20,520 bases of DNA from JBDZUZ01 sp040255445 (GTDB taxonomy: Bacteria; Planctomycetota; Phycisphaerae; Phycisphaerales; UBA1924): contig JBDZUZ010000063.1 of assembly GCA_040255445.1 (NCBI GenBank), positions 1 through 20,520 on the forward strand, written 5' to 3'. Below, piece by piece: positions 6,395 through 13,581 of the stretch (position 1 is its first letter; each line of letters opens with the position of its first letter). The notes under the pieces were generated by a model. It was not told the origin of the DNA, did not search any database, and saw nothing but the letters and a program-made list of their open reading frames with translations. Position numbers and translations under genes: made by a program.

Positions 6395-9277
6395 GTGAGC
6401 AAGTCGCAAGGTGCGGTGTCTCGCAGGATGGGCCGTGGCCGGGAGAGCCGCTGGTCGCGTCGCGGCGTGGCGGCCGTGCTGGCGATGATGTTCCTGATCC
6501 TGTTCGGCTCGCTGTCGGTGGCGATGGCGATCGCGAGCAAGGGGAACATCACGACGGCGGCCACGCACCTGCACGTGTCGCGGGCGCAGTCCGCGGCGGA
6601 GACGGGCCTGGGTATCGCGCGTTCGCGGCTTGAAGAAGCGGCAGCGCGGTTCCTGATCTCGGGGAGCGACGTCAACGGCACGTTCGGCTGGCGGCTCTGG
6701 ACGGGCGACCTGGGCTCGCTCGGGCAGTACACGGTGCTGCCCTCGACGACGGGGCGGATCGATGTCGCAGCGCCCGACAGCCTGTCGCGTGCGATCGCTG
6801 ATGCGCACGCGCTCGATCAGGACACGGTGCCCTCGGCGGGCATCTCGGCGCCGACGATCGGTAATGCGATGGCCGGGGCGCAGAACGGAACCTACGCCGA
6901 GACGCACTGGGTGTACACGCCGGTGGTCGCGCTCGAAGCGCGGTCGTCGGGGATGACCGAGCCGCCGCTGGCGTACTCGGTGACCTACGCGCCGCTCGCC
7001 AACGGCACCGACATCCGCGCGATCGTGACGGGGTATGACTTTGGGTACAGCCGCAACGGGCAGCCGATCACGCGGACGGTGATGCAGGACTTCCGGCTCT
7101 CCAAGCGGGTCAATCACGCGATCATCAGCCCCAGCCGCATCATGATCGGCAAGAACGTACTGGTGTCGGGGGATCTGGGCGCGCGGTACACCTCGGTGAA
7201 CTTCACCGACGGCGACCCCCTGATCCTGCGGAGCGATTTCTCGGGTCTGCACGCGAACCTCGACCAGAAGCTCAACGACTTCTTCGCGCAGCTGCGGAAC
7301 TTCGATGTCGACGGCGACAACCGGCTGCGGGCCGGGCACCCGACCGAGAGCCAGGGCATCCCGGCGGGTACGGCGGACTATGACGGCGATGGCAACCCCG
7401 ATGACGCCTTCGCGGATGTCACGGGTGACGGCTTCGTCGATGAGTTCGACATCTTCATCAAGCACTGGGACACCAACGGCGACGGGCGGCTGGTGCTGTC
7501 GGCCGACCTGACCGCGGGCACACCCGCGGCGGGCTCGACCCCCGAGTTCATCGCCGATCCGGACCTCGCGCTGCTCATCGATTCCTCGAACCCCGATCGC
7601 AACCGCAACGGCGTGTACGGGTTCATCGATGCGAACTCCAACGGCCGCTGGGACGCCGGCGAGACGATGCTGGACTTCGACTCGTCGCAGAACGTCAACC
7701 GCGACCAGGTGCTGGGGTATCGGGATGGGTACATCGACCGGCGTGACCAGTACGCGAAGGTGAGCGGGTCGCTGTCCTTCAAGGTCGATCGCGCTGCGTG
7801 GGAATCGGCGCAGGGTGTGCTGCAGCCCAAGCTGCGTGGCCCGATCCGTCCCTCGAACGGGACCGCGCCGATGTCCTTTGCGGTGTCGGACGACTCGCTG
7901 CCGGATGTCTCGGCCTCGGCGTTCACCTCGTCGCGGAATGGTCTGCAGACCGCGGCCGACGGCGCCCCCTTCGCGAACCAGGTGGCGACGCAGTTGGGGA
8001 TCTCGGTGGCGCAGCTGGCGACTTACATCGAATCGCAGCCGGCGACGGCGTCGACGCCGCGGTTCGAGCGGCTCGATCCCGATGCGAACCTCGACGGCCG
8101 GCCGGACAACTGGCAGACGGCCTACTTCGAGAAGATGCCCTTCAACTCGCCGAACTTCTCCGACTGGTACTACCGACCGGTGTACCAGAACATGGTGTTC
8201 CGCGATGTGGTGATCCCGGCGGGCACGAACGCGCTCTTCCGCAACTGCACCTTCGTCGGTGTGACGTGGGTGCGGTGCGAGACGGGCAACGGCCATGTGC
8301 TCTGGGGCGAGTACGGCAAGATGATCATGGACGGGGCTTCGGGCCGGCCCAAGCCGGCGACGACCCGGTTCATCTATGGCGACAGCACCGGCGAGACCAA
8401 CTACCCGCCCACGCTGCCCTCCTCGGCGACGCCGCCGAACCAGATGGTGCTGATCGCGAATCAGCCGATGGACAAAGGCGACATCACCAGCGATCAAGTG
8501 GCGATTACGCAGGGGTACAACCTGCTTCCGGAGCCGCTGATCGTGGCGGGGAAGCGTGTGACCGACACGCGGATCCATTCCAACAACATCCGCTTCCACG
8601 ACTGCCTCTTCGTCGGCTCGATCGTGAGCGACTCGCCGTCGTCGTACACGCAGTCGCGGAACAAGCTGCAGTTCACGGGCTCGACGCGTTTCGTCTCGGA
8701 ACACCCGACGAGCCCGGACGATTCCTCGATGAACCCCGAGTCGGTGGACGACGCCGAGATCGCCAAGAGCTCGATGATGCTCCCGAATTACTCGGTGGAC
8801 ATCGGCTCCTTCAACAGCCCGACGAGCCAGGACATCCGGCTGCGGGGGGCGATCATCGCGGGTGTGCTCGACGTCCGCGGCAACGCCGATATCGACGGCG
8901 CGCTGCTGCTGACCTTCGCGCCGACGCACGGGCAGTACCCGCTGGTCGATGCGCTGGGCAACCCGATCGGCAACCCCGCGGGATTCAACGCCTCGATCGG
9001 ATACTTCGGTCCCGACGACGGCGACGCCGAATCGCTCGATCCGAACACGCTGCCGGTGGTGAACGGGCAGCGGATCGTGGGCTGGGACACCAACGGCGAC
9101 GGGCTCGCGGATGTGTCGCACACGCAGCCGCAGCCGGGCGGTTCGACGCCGGTGCCCTTCCACGGGTACGGGCGGATCAACCTGCGCTTCGATCCCAAGA
9201 TGGTGCTGCCCGACGGCATCATGCTGCCGATGCAGTTCGATCCGGTCGCGGGCAGCTACCGGGAGGGCAAGCCGTGA
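6395..9277 (+). CDS. Large PilX-like pilus protein with calcium-binding loops and beta-helix-like coils
   Basis: A 960-residue protein. The N-terminus has a short basic leader and RRGVAAVLAMMFLILFGSLSVAMAIA (about 22-47), the PilX-type start: one transmembrane helix, no standard prepilin Gly-Phe-Thr-Leu site. A conserved-looking AQSAAETGLGIARSRLEEA helix follows (65-82). Between 304 and 423 lie consecutive Asp/Asn-rich loops: DVDGDNRL 304, DYDGDGNPDDAF 328, DVTGDGFVDEFD 341, DTNGDGRL 359, DRNRNGVYG 401 and DANSNGRWDAGE 412; others are at 561 and 898. Spacing fits EF-hand/dockerin-type calcium loops. Residues 600-840 have beta-helix-like coils (FRNCTFVG 615, FHDCLFVG 734). Ordinary PilX proteins are usually under 250 residues, so this one is greatly enlarged. 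It may be a pilus-tip or adhesive subunit; this is inference. Its stop overlaps the next gene's start. Confidence 0.8.
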   Translation: MSKSQGAVSRRMGRGRESRWSRRGVAAVLAMMFLILFGSLSVAMAIASKGNITTAATHLHVSRAQSAAETGLGIARSRLEEAAARFLISGSDVNGTFGWRLWTGDLGSLGQYTVLPSTTGRIDVAAPDSLSRAIADAHALDQDTVPSAGISAPTIGNAMAGAQNGTYAETHWVYTPVVALEARSSGMTEPPLAYSVTYAPLANGTDIRAIVTGYDFGYSRNGQPITRTVMQDFRLSKRVNHAIISPSRIMIGKNVLVSGDLGARYTSVNFTDGDPLILRSDFSGLHANLDQKLNDFFAQLRNFDVDGDNRLRAGHPTESQGIPAGTADYDGDGNPDDAFADVTGDGFVDEFDIFIKHWDTNGDGRLVLSADLTAGTPAAGSTPEFIADPDLALLIDSSNPDRNRNGVYGFIDANSNGRWDAGETMLDFDSSQNVNRDQVLGYRDGYIDRRDQYAKVSGSLSFKVDRAAWESAQGVLQPKLRGPIRPSNGTAPMSFAVSDDSLPDVSASAFTSSRNGLQTAADGAPFANQVATQLGISVAQLATYIESQPATASTPRFERLDPDANLDGRPDNWQTAYFEKMPFNSPNFSDWYYRPVYQNMVFRDVVIPAGTNALFRNCTFVGVTWVRCETGNGHVLWGEYGKMIMDGASGRPKPATTRFIYGDSTGETNYPPTLPSSATPPNQMVLIANQPMDKGDITSDQVAITQGYNLLPEPLIVAGKRVTDTRIHSNNIRFHDCLFVGSIVSDSPSSYTQSRNKLQFTGSTRFVSEHPTSPDDSSMNPESVDDAEIAKSSMMLPNYSVDIGSFNSPTSQDIRLRGAIIAGVLDVRGNADIDGALLLTFAPTHGQYPLVDALGNPIGNPAGFNASIGYFGPDDGDAESLDPNTLPVVNGQRIVGWDTNGDGLADVSHTQPQPGGSTPVPFHGYGRINLRFDPKMVLPDGIMLPMQFDPVAGSYREGKP

Positions 9278-9885
9278 GAAAGACCACCCTGAAGCGCGGC
9301 TTCAGCCTCGTTGAAATCCTGATCGCGCTGGCGATCCTGGGCACACTGCTCACCGCGACGCTCGCAGCGCTCGACACTTCGTACAAGAGCTACAAGCTCA
9401 CGACGGAGAGCGCCTCGACGAACGTTGTCTCGCGGATGGTGATGCACCGGTTGATGACGATGATCCGGACCGGCTCGGAGTTCGGGCCCTATCCGATCGA
9501 TCCGCTCGACGCCGCGCAAAACCCGCTGACGACCGATTTCATTGAGTTCCAGAGCTTCTTCGACGAGGCGACGGACTCCAAGCAGGTGCTGCGGATCGAG
9601 CGTCGCGAGCAGGCGGACCCCGGCCGCGGGCCCTTCGAGCTTTGGTATGTGCAGACCGACATCTCCAACGGGGTTGTGACAGCGCAGGAGGAGCGGCCGC
9701 TCCTGACGGGCATTCTCGATGCGCGGTTCGTGCTCGAGTACGACGTCGGGCCGCGGCTGCGGCGTGCGACCGTTGATCTCACGATCAAGCCCAACGACTT
9801 CCAGGATGCGAGCTTCAAGACCGACCTCGAGACCGGGACGATCCGGCTGGTGTCGTCGGTGGGGCCGCGTCGCCTGGAGGAGTGA
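9274..9885 (+). CDS. PilW/GspJ-like minor type IV prepilin
   Basis: A 203-residue protein starting at a GTG that overlaps the previous stop codon (GTGA, 9274-9277), with GGGAGGG 6 bases upstream (9261-9267). The leader MRKTTLKRG is cleaved, as predicted, between G9 and F10. The mature start FSLVEILIALAILGTLLTATL has Glu at +5 (E14), the class III prepilin signature. The C-terminal globular part (roughly 60-200) ends in LRRATVDLTIKPNDF, a beta-strand pattern seen in PilW/GspJ-like subunits. The 4-base overlap implies translational coupling with the PilX-like protein, so the two are probably made in fixed ratio and assembled together. PilW versus GspJ cannot be settled from the sequence alone. 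The longer open frame upstream of 9274 is a shadow of the PilX-like gene. Confidence 0.85.
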   Translation: MRKTTLKRGFSLVEILIALAILGTLLTATLAALDTSYKSYKLTTESASTNVVSRMVMHRLMTMIRTGSEFGPYPIDPLDAAQNPLTTDFIEFQSFFDEATDSKQVLRIERREQADPGRGPFELWYVQTDISNGVVTAQEERPLLTGILDARFVLEYDVGPRLRRATVDLTIKPNDFQDASFKTDLETGTIRLVSSVGPRRLEE

Positions 9886-9896
9886 GGCAAAGTCCG

Positions 9897-9952
9897 CGTT
9901 CGGCCTCCGACGTTCGACGTTTGGCGTACCGCGTCCGGCGTTTGGCGGTCAG
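9897..9952. repeat. Degenerate heptanucleotide tandem array (consensus CGTTYGG)
   Basis: Reading in steps of seven from 9897 gives CGTTCGG, CCTCCGA, CGTTCGA, CGTTTGG, CGTACCG, CGTCCGG, CGTTTGG, CGGTCAG. Each unit matches CGTTYGG in 4 to 7 positions. The array fills the gap between the convergent pilW-like gene and nnrD and reaches over the nnrD stop codon (9949-9951). No normal hairpin-plus-T-tract terminator was seen there. Confidence 0.55.
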
Positions 9953-10878
9953 CGAGCGGCGCGGAGCGATTCGATCACCGCGGGGAGTTCATCGGCCAGG
10001 TCCTGCGGGAGCAGGCCTCCGGTGGCGTTGCTGCGGCGCTGCCAGCGCTCCGCGGCGGCGCTGTGCGCTGAGACCGCGATGCGGGCGGCATCGTAGAGTG
10101 ACAGCGGCGATCTCACTCCGAACCCCAGGCGCACGTGCTGGGCCGCGAGGCCGCCGATGAGCCCGGCGAGCACATCGCCGGTGCCGCCGGTGGCGAGCGA
10201 AGGGGTTGACGATCTGTGCACCCAGGTGCGCTGGCCGTCGCTGACGACGGTGTCGGCGCCCTTGAGCACGACGATGCAGCCGAGGCGCTGGGCGAGCATC
10301 GCCGCGGCATCGGGCCGGCAGGAGGGTTCGATCGGGTCGGCGGTGAGGTTGAGCGCGGCGGCGAGACGCCTGTACTCGCCGGGGTGCGGCGTCAGGACGA
10401 GCGCAGCGCGGACATCGCGGGCGAAGTCGGGCATCGCGGCCAGCGCATTGAGCGCATCGGCGTCGGCGATGACGGGGGCATCTTCGTATTGAATAGCGCG
10501 GAGAGCGAGTGCGGGCGTAGCGCCGTGCGGCCCCATGCCGCAGCCGATGACGACGGCGGAGGCCTTCGCGGTCTCGCGGTCGAAGATCTCGGCGGCGGGC
10601 GATGCGAGCGTTCGGCCCTGCGGATCGGCGGGGAGCGCGGCGGCGGTGGCGCTGGGGCTGAGCACGAGCGTTTCGTTGACGATCGGCGCGGGGGCGAGGA
10701 TGCGGGCGAGGCCGCACCCGGCCCGGAGCGCAGCGCGGGCGGCGAGCGCGGGGGCGCCGATCATGGTGGCGCCGGGCTCGCCGCAACCGCCGATGATGAG
10801 CGTGGTGCCGAAGGTGCCCTTGTGCCCGGCCGGATCGCGGGCGGGCAGCGGCGGCGGGGCGGAGTCGTCGATCGTCAT
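9949..10878 (-). CDS. nnrD: ADP-dependent NAD(P)H-hydrate dehydratase (NnrD)
   Basis: NnrD removes the hydrate from damaged NADHX/NADPHX at the expense of ADP, a metabolite-repair step. The 309-residue protein is the carbohydrate-kinase-like domain alone, without the NnrE epimerase domain often fused in other bacteria. Visible family motifs: KGTFGTTLIIGG (20-31), RAGCGLARI (52-60), GCGMG (112-116), DADALNAL (139-146), LTPHPGEYRRLA (162-173), LKGADTVV (205-212) and TGGTGDVLAG (230-239), with D234 the expected catalytic Asp. The ATG at 10878 has no obvious Shine-Dalgarno; a TACAAC hexamer lies 13 bases upstream. It is 115 bases downstream of the transglutaminase gene on the same strand and converges on the pilus block. 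Confidence 0.92.
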   Translation of the reverse strand: MTIDDSAPPPLPARDPAGHKGTFGTTLIIGGCGEPGATMIGAPALAARAALRAGCGLARILAPAPIVNETLVLSPSATAAALPADPQGRTLASPAAEIFDRETAKASAVVIGCGMGPHGATPALALRAIQYEDAPVIADADALNALAAMPDFARDVRAALVLTPHPGEYRRLAAALNLTADPIEPSCRPDAAAMLAQRLGCIVVLKGADTVVSDGQRTWVHRSSTPSLATGGTGDVLAGLIGGLAAQHVRLGFGVRSPLSLYDAARIAVSAHSAAAERWQRRSNATGGLLPQDLADELPAVIESLRAAR

Positions 10879-10993
10879 GCGTGATCGTTCGGTTGTATCG
10901 GGCGGTTGGGAAGTCCGGCGGAAGAGAACTCCGGCGGCAGGAAGGGATCACCGGGGCGGCAGATGCCGGGCCCTGAGCGAGGGGCTTTGAGCA

Positions 10994-12577
10994 TCACTTG
11001 CCGTGCTCGATGGATTCGACCTCGATCTCGAGGCGGCCCATCATGGTGGCGATCCCGGCAAGCGACATCACCGACTCTTCATCGCCCAGCGACGAGACAT
11101 TCGCGGTGATGTGCGTGGCGTCGTAGGGGTAGTTCGCGGGGAGCGTGGCGTCGAGGTCGACCCAGCGCTTGGCCCCGTCGATCTCGAGGAGGGCCTGCGA
11201 CCACATGTGGTAGCCGAAGATGCCCTTGGCGCCCTCGAACTCGTCGACATACAGCACGCCGGTGGCGACGCGGGCGGGGATGCCGCGGGCGCGGAGCATC
11301 GCGGTGAGGAGCACGGCGTGCTCGGAGCAGTCGCCCTCGCGGCTCTTGGCGACGCTGGTGGCGGAGGCGAAGCCGGTGCCCAGGTTCTTCTTGCGGATAT
11401 GGCGGTAGACAGCGCGGCGGAGACGCTCGGCGGATTCCGCGGCGTTGAGCTCGCCGGCATTGCGGAGAGCGCGATCGGTGAGCTCGATGATCGCGGGGTC
11501 CTTGCAGTCGAGCATCGAGGTGGCGGCGAGGTAGTCGGGGTTGTTGACCTCCTCGGGCGGCGCGGCGTGGGGGAACGAGGTGTCCACGATGACCCGCACA
11601 GCGGTGTCGCCGGCGACCTCTGAGCTCTGCGAGCCCGTCGCGGCGACCTCCGGCCGCGGCGCGGCGGGGACCTTGAGCAGATACACGCCTCTGGTCACCT
11701 GGCGGGCACGCTCGATCGGACGGTTGGGGGTGACGAAGGTCGAGATCATGAGCTCGGGGGCGTTGATCTCGCCGCGGGCTTCGACCTCTGTGGCGGCGAC
11801 GATCGTGACGGAGATGCCGCCGAGGTTGGTCTGCGACTTGACGAGGGTGGCTTCATCGTCGAGCCACTCGGTCGAGGTGACGCCGGGCATGCTGGCGACG
11901 GTGCTGGTGTGGCGGGTGACCTCGATCTCGCGGCCCATCACGGTGAGCGTCTCGGTTCCCTGCAGCTTGCGGGTGGTGGCGACGGGTTCGGCCCCGGTGT
12001 TGGGGTCCATCACGCGGATCGTCACTTCCTGAGCGCCGCTCTTGAGCCGCTGCTTGAGCATGCGTTCCGCCGCGGCGGGGGTGAGCCACGAGCCCTCGGG
12101 GTTTGGGAGCGTGGTCGTGGAATCGCGCCCGCCCTGCGAGGTGACGAGGGTGATGCCTTCGGGCCCGAAGGTGTACTGGCGGACGACGGGGGGGCCGGCG
12201 AGCGTCTGCTCGGAGCGCATCGAGATGGGCTTGCCGTCGAGGGTCTCGACGAAGCTCGACTTCATCGTGATATCCATCTGCAGCGCGCCGCGCTTGACGG
12301 CCATGACGACGGTCGAGTCGCTGGTGATGGTCTCGCTGGCGGTGGTCTGAACGGCGTGCATGTAGCCGCTTCGTCCGCCGAACATGTCGAGCGTGTACCA
12401 GTACTCGCGCTTTTCTGGTTCGGCGGGTGCGGGTGCGGGTGCGGCCGCGGCGGCCGCAGATGCGCCGGCGGCGGCGGGTGCGACCGGGAGCCAGGTCAGG
12501 ACCGCGGCGGCGAGCACGAGCAGCAGGCTCAGCAGGCTGAGGGGCTTCGCGGGGGCGGTCTTGCGGGCGTGGGGCAT
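10994..12577 (-). CDS. Exported transglutaminase-like (papain-fold) protein
   Basis: A 527-residue protein. Residues ~1-37 form a signal peptide or anchor (basic MPHARKTAPAK, then a Leu/Ala-rich core), followed by an Ala/Pro-rich linker (38-55). A beta-rich N-terminal region (56-280) of unknown type precedes the transglutaminase core. In the core, GDCSEHAVLLTAMLRARGIPARVATG (415-440) carries the nucleophile Cys417, GYHMWSQALL (455-464) the His457, and WVDLDAT (472-478) the Asp476 of the Cys-His-Asp triad. This fold in bacteria is commonly a peptidase, amidase or cross-linking enzyme; the substrate is unknown. ATG at 12577 was chosen because GAGGGA precedes it and the signal peptide begins there; the frame extends upstream to 13600 antisense to tatD, which is not real. 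nnrD lies downstream on the same strand. Confidence 0.9.
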   Translation of the reverse strand: MPHARKTAPAKPLSLLSLLLVLAAAVLTWLPVAPAAAGASAAAAAAPAPAPAEPEKREYWYTLDMFGGRSGYMHAVQTTASETITSDSTVVMAVKRGALQMDITMKSSFVETLDGKPISMRSEQTLAGPPVVRQYTFGPEGITLVTSQGGRDSTTTLPNPEGSWLTPAAAERMLKQRLKSGAQEVTIRVMDPNTGAEPVATTRKLQGTETLTVMGREIEVTRHTSTVASMPGVTSTEWLDDEATLVKSQTNLGGISVTIVAATEVEARGEINAPELMISTFVTPNRPIERARQVTRGVYLLKVPAAPRPEVAATGSQSSEVAGDTAVRVIVDTSFPHAAPPEEVNNPDYLAATSMLDCKDPAIIELTDRALRNAGELNAAESAERLRRAVYRHIRKKNLGTGFASATSVAKSREGDCSEHAVLLTAMLRARGIPARVATGVLYVDEFEGAKGIFGYHMWSQALLEIDGAKRWVDLDATLPANYPYDATHITANVSSLGDEESVMSLAGIATMMGRLEIEVESIEHGK

Positions 12578-12710
12578 GATGGTTCCCTCGTGCGCTGGTG
12601 GCGATACGGCCTGCGTTGATGCGGGGCGGGGTTGTGCGAGCCGCGATGATCTGTCTGGGACAGTCAGTGTACGGCTCCGGCGTTCCGCCGTTTCGCGAGC
12701 CGGCACGGCG

Positions 12711-12716
12711 TACTGT
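12711..12716 (+). promoter_or_regulatory. Candidate -10 hexamer (TACTGT) of a leaderless tatD transcript
   Basis: TACTGT ends 6 bases before the tatD GTG, placing the likely transcription start at or next to the start codon. No good Shine-Dalgarno and no clear -35 are present. Inferred from spacing only. Confidence 0.35.
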
Positions 12717-12721
12717 GGGGC

Positions 12722-13537
12722 GTGATCGACACGCATTGCCATCTGGGTTTCCCCGACTTCGCGGCCGATGGGCCCGTTGGGGGCATTGCCGCTGTGCTGG
12801 AGCGCTGCCGCGGGCATGGCGTGACCGGGGTCATCACGATCTCGACGACGGTCCCCGATGCCGCGCGGAACCTGGCGATCGCCAAAGCCCACGACCGGGT
12901 GTGGTGCAGCGCGGGGGTGCATCCCTTGTACGCGGATGAGGGGCCGCACGAGTGGGCGTGGCTGCGGGCGGTGGTTGAGGATGAGAAGTGCGTGGCGTGG
13001 GGCGAGCTCGGCCTGGACAATCATTACAAGGAGCCGGCCGCGGCGGACCAGCGGCGGGTGCTCGATGAGCAACTCGCGTTCATCAAGTCGGTGGATGCCG
13101 AGATGATCGGGCGGGGCGCCCGGCCCAAGCCGATCGTGCTGCACTGCCGTGAGGCGTTCGATGACCTGATCCCCGTGCTCAGGAACGCTGGGTTGCCCGG
13201 CGACCGGTTCGTATTCCACTGCTTCACGGGCGGGCCGGTCGAGGCGCGGCAGTGTCTGGACTTTGGCGCGATGCTGTCGTTCACGGGTGTGGTGACGTAT
13301 CGGAATGCCAGAGAGGTGAAGGAAGCAGCGGTGCTGACGCCGGCGGACCGCATCATGGTCGAGACCGATGCGCCGTACCTCTCGCCCGAGCCCAACCGGG
13401 GGAAGCGGCCGTGCGAGCCGTGGATGAGTTCGCTGACGGCGAAGTTCCTGGCCGAGGCGAGGGGGGAGCCGTGGGGCCGGTTTCACGAGGCGATCAACGC
13501 GAACACGGAGCGGTTTTTCGGGGTCCCGGCCCGTTAG
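12722..13537 (+). CDS. tatD: TatD-family metal-dependent hydrolase / DNase
   Basis: TatD proteins are TIM-barrel metal-dependent hydrolases with 3'-5' exonuclease activity. The 271 residues match the family (~260). Expected metal ligands are in place: H5 and H7 in IDTHCHL, E95 in WGELGLD, H141 in VLHCREAF, H166 in FVFHCFTGG, and D216 in VETDAPYLSPEPNRGKRP, a classic TatD signature. The C-terminal NTERFFG also fits. The start is a GTG at 12722 chosen because the family begins with the (M)IDTHCHL strand; there is no clear Shine-Dalgarno. It is divergent from the transglutaminase gene (144-base gap) and 44 bases upstream of lgt. TatD versus the YcfH/YabD paralogues cannot be distinguished here. 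Confidence 0.94.
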   Translation: MIDTHCHLGFPDFAADGPVGGIAAVLERCRGHGVTGVITISTTVPDAARNLAIAKAHDRVWCSAGVHPLYADEGPHEWAWLRAVVEDEKCVAWGELGLDNHYKEPAAADQRRVLDEQLAFIKSVDAEMIGRGARPKPIVLHCREAFDDLIPVLRNAGLPGDRFVFHCFTGGPVEARQCLDFGAMLSFTGVVTYRNAREVKEAAVLTPADRIMVETDAPYLSPEPNRGKRPCEPWMSSLTAKFLAEARGEPWGRFHEAINANTERFFGVPAR

Positions 13538-13568
13538 ACCGCGTGGGATGAGGCGGGTCCGGGTCCGA

Positions 13569-13574
13569 TACACT
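13569..13574 (+). promoter_or_regulatory. Candidate -10 hexamer (TACACT) of a leaderless lgt transcript
   Basis: TACACT ends 8 bases before the lgt ATG; no Shine-Dalgarno precedes that ATG. The sequence from the hexamer to the ATG closely resembles that before the DUF255 gene. No convincing -35. Confidence 0.35.
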
Positions 13575-13581
13575 CGCGCCG

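Noticed and set aside
6257..9163. 968-residue open frame antisense to the PilX-like gene
   Set aside because: Arg/His/Val-rich composition with no recognisable motif; a by-product of the GC-rich third codon position of the plus-strand gene, which has a signal-like N-terminus, ribosome binding site and family motifs.
7798..9273. Long open frame joined in phase to the PilW-like gene
   Set aside because: It is out of frame with the PilX-like coding sequence, low-complexity, and the prepilin leader starts at 9274 with its own Shine-Dalgarno.
10913..10937. Direct repeat TCCGGCGG with 16-base spacing between the transglutaminase gene and nnrD
   Set aside because: Only two short GC-rich copies; easily due to base composition.
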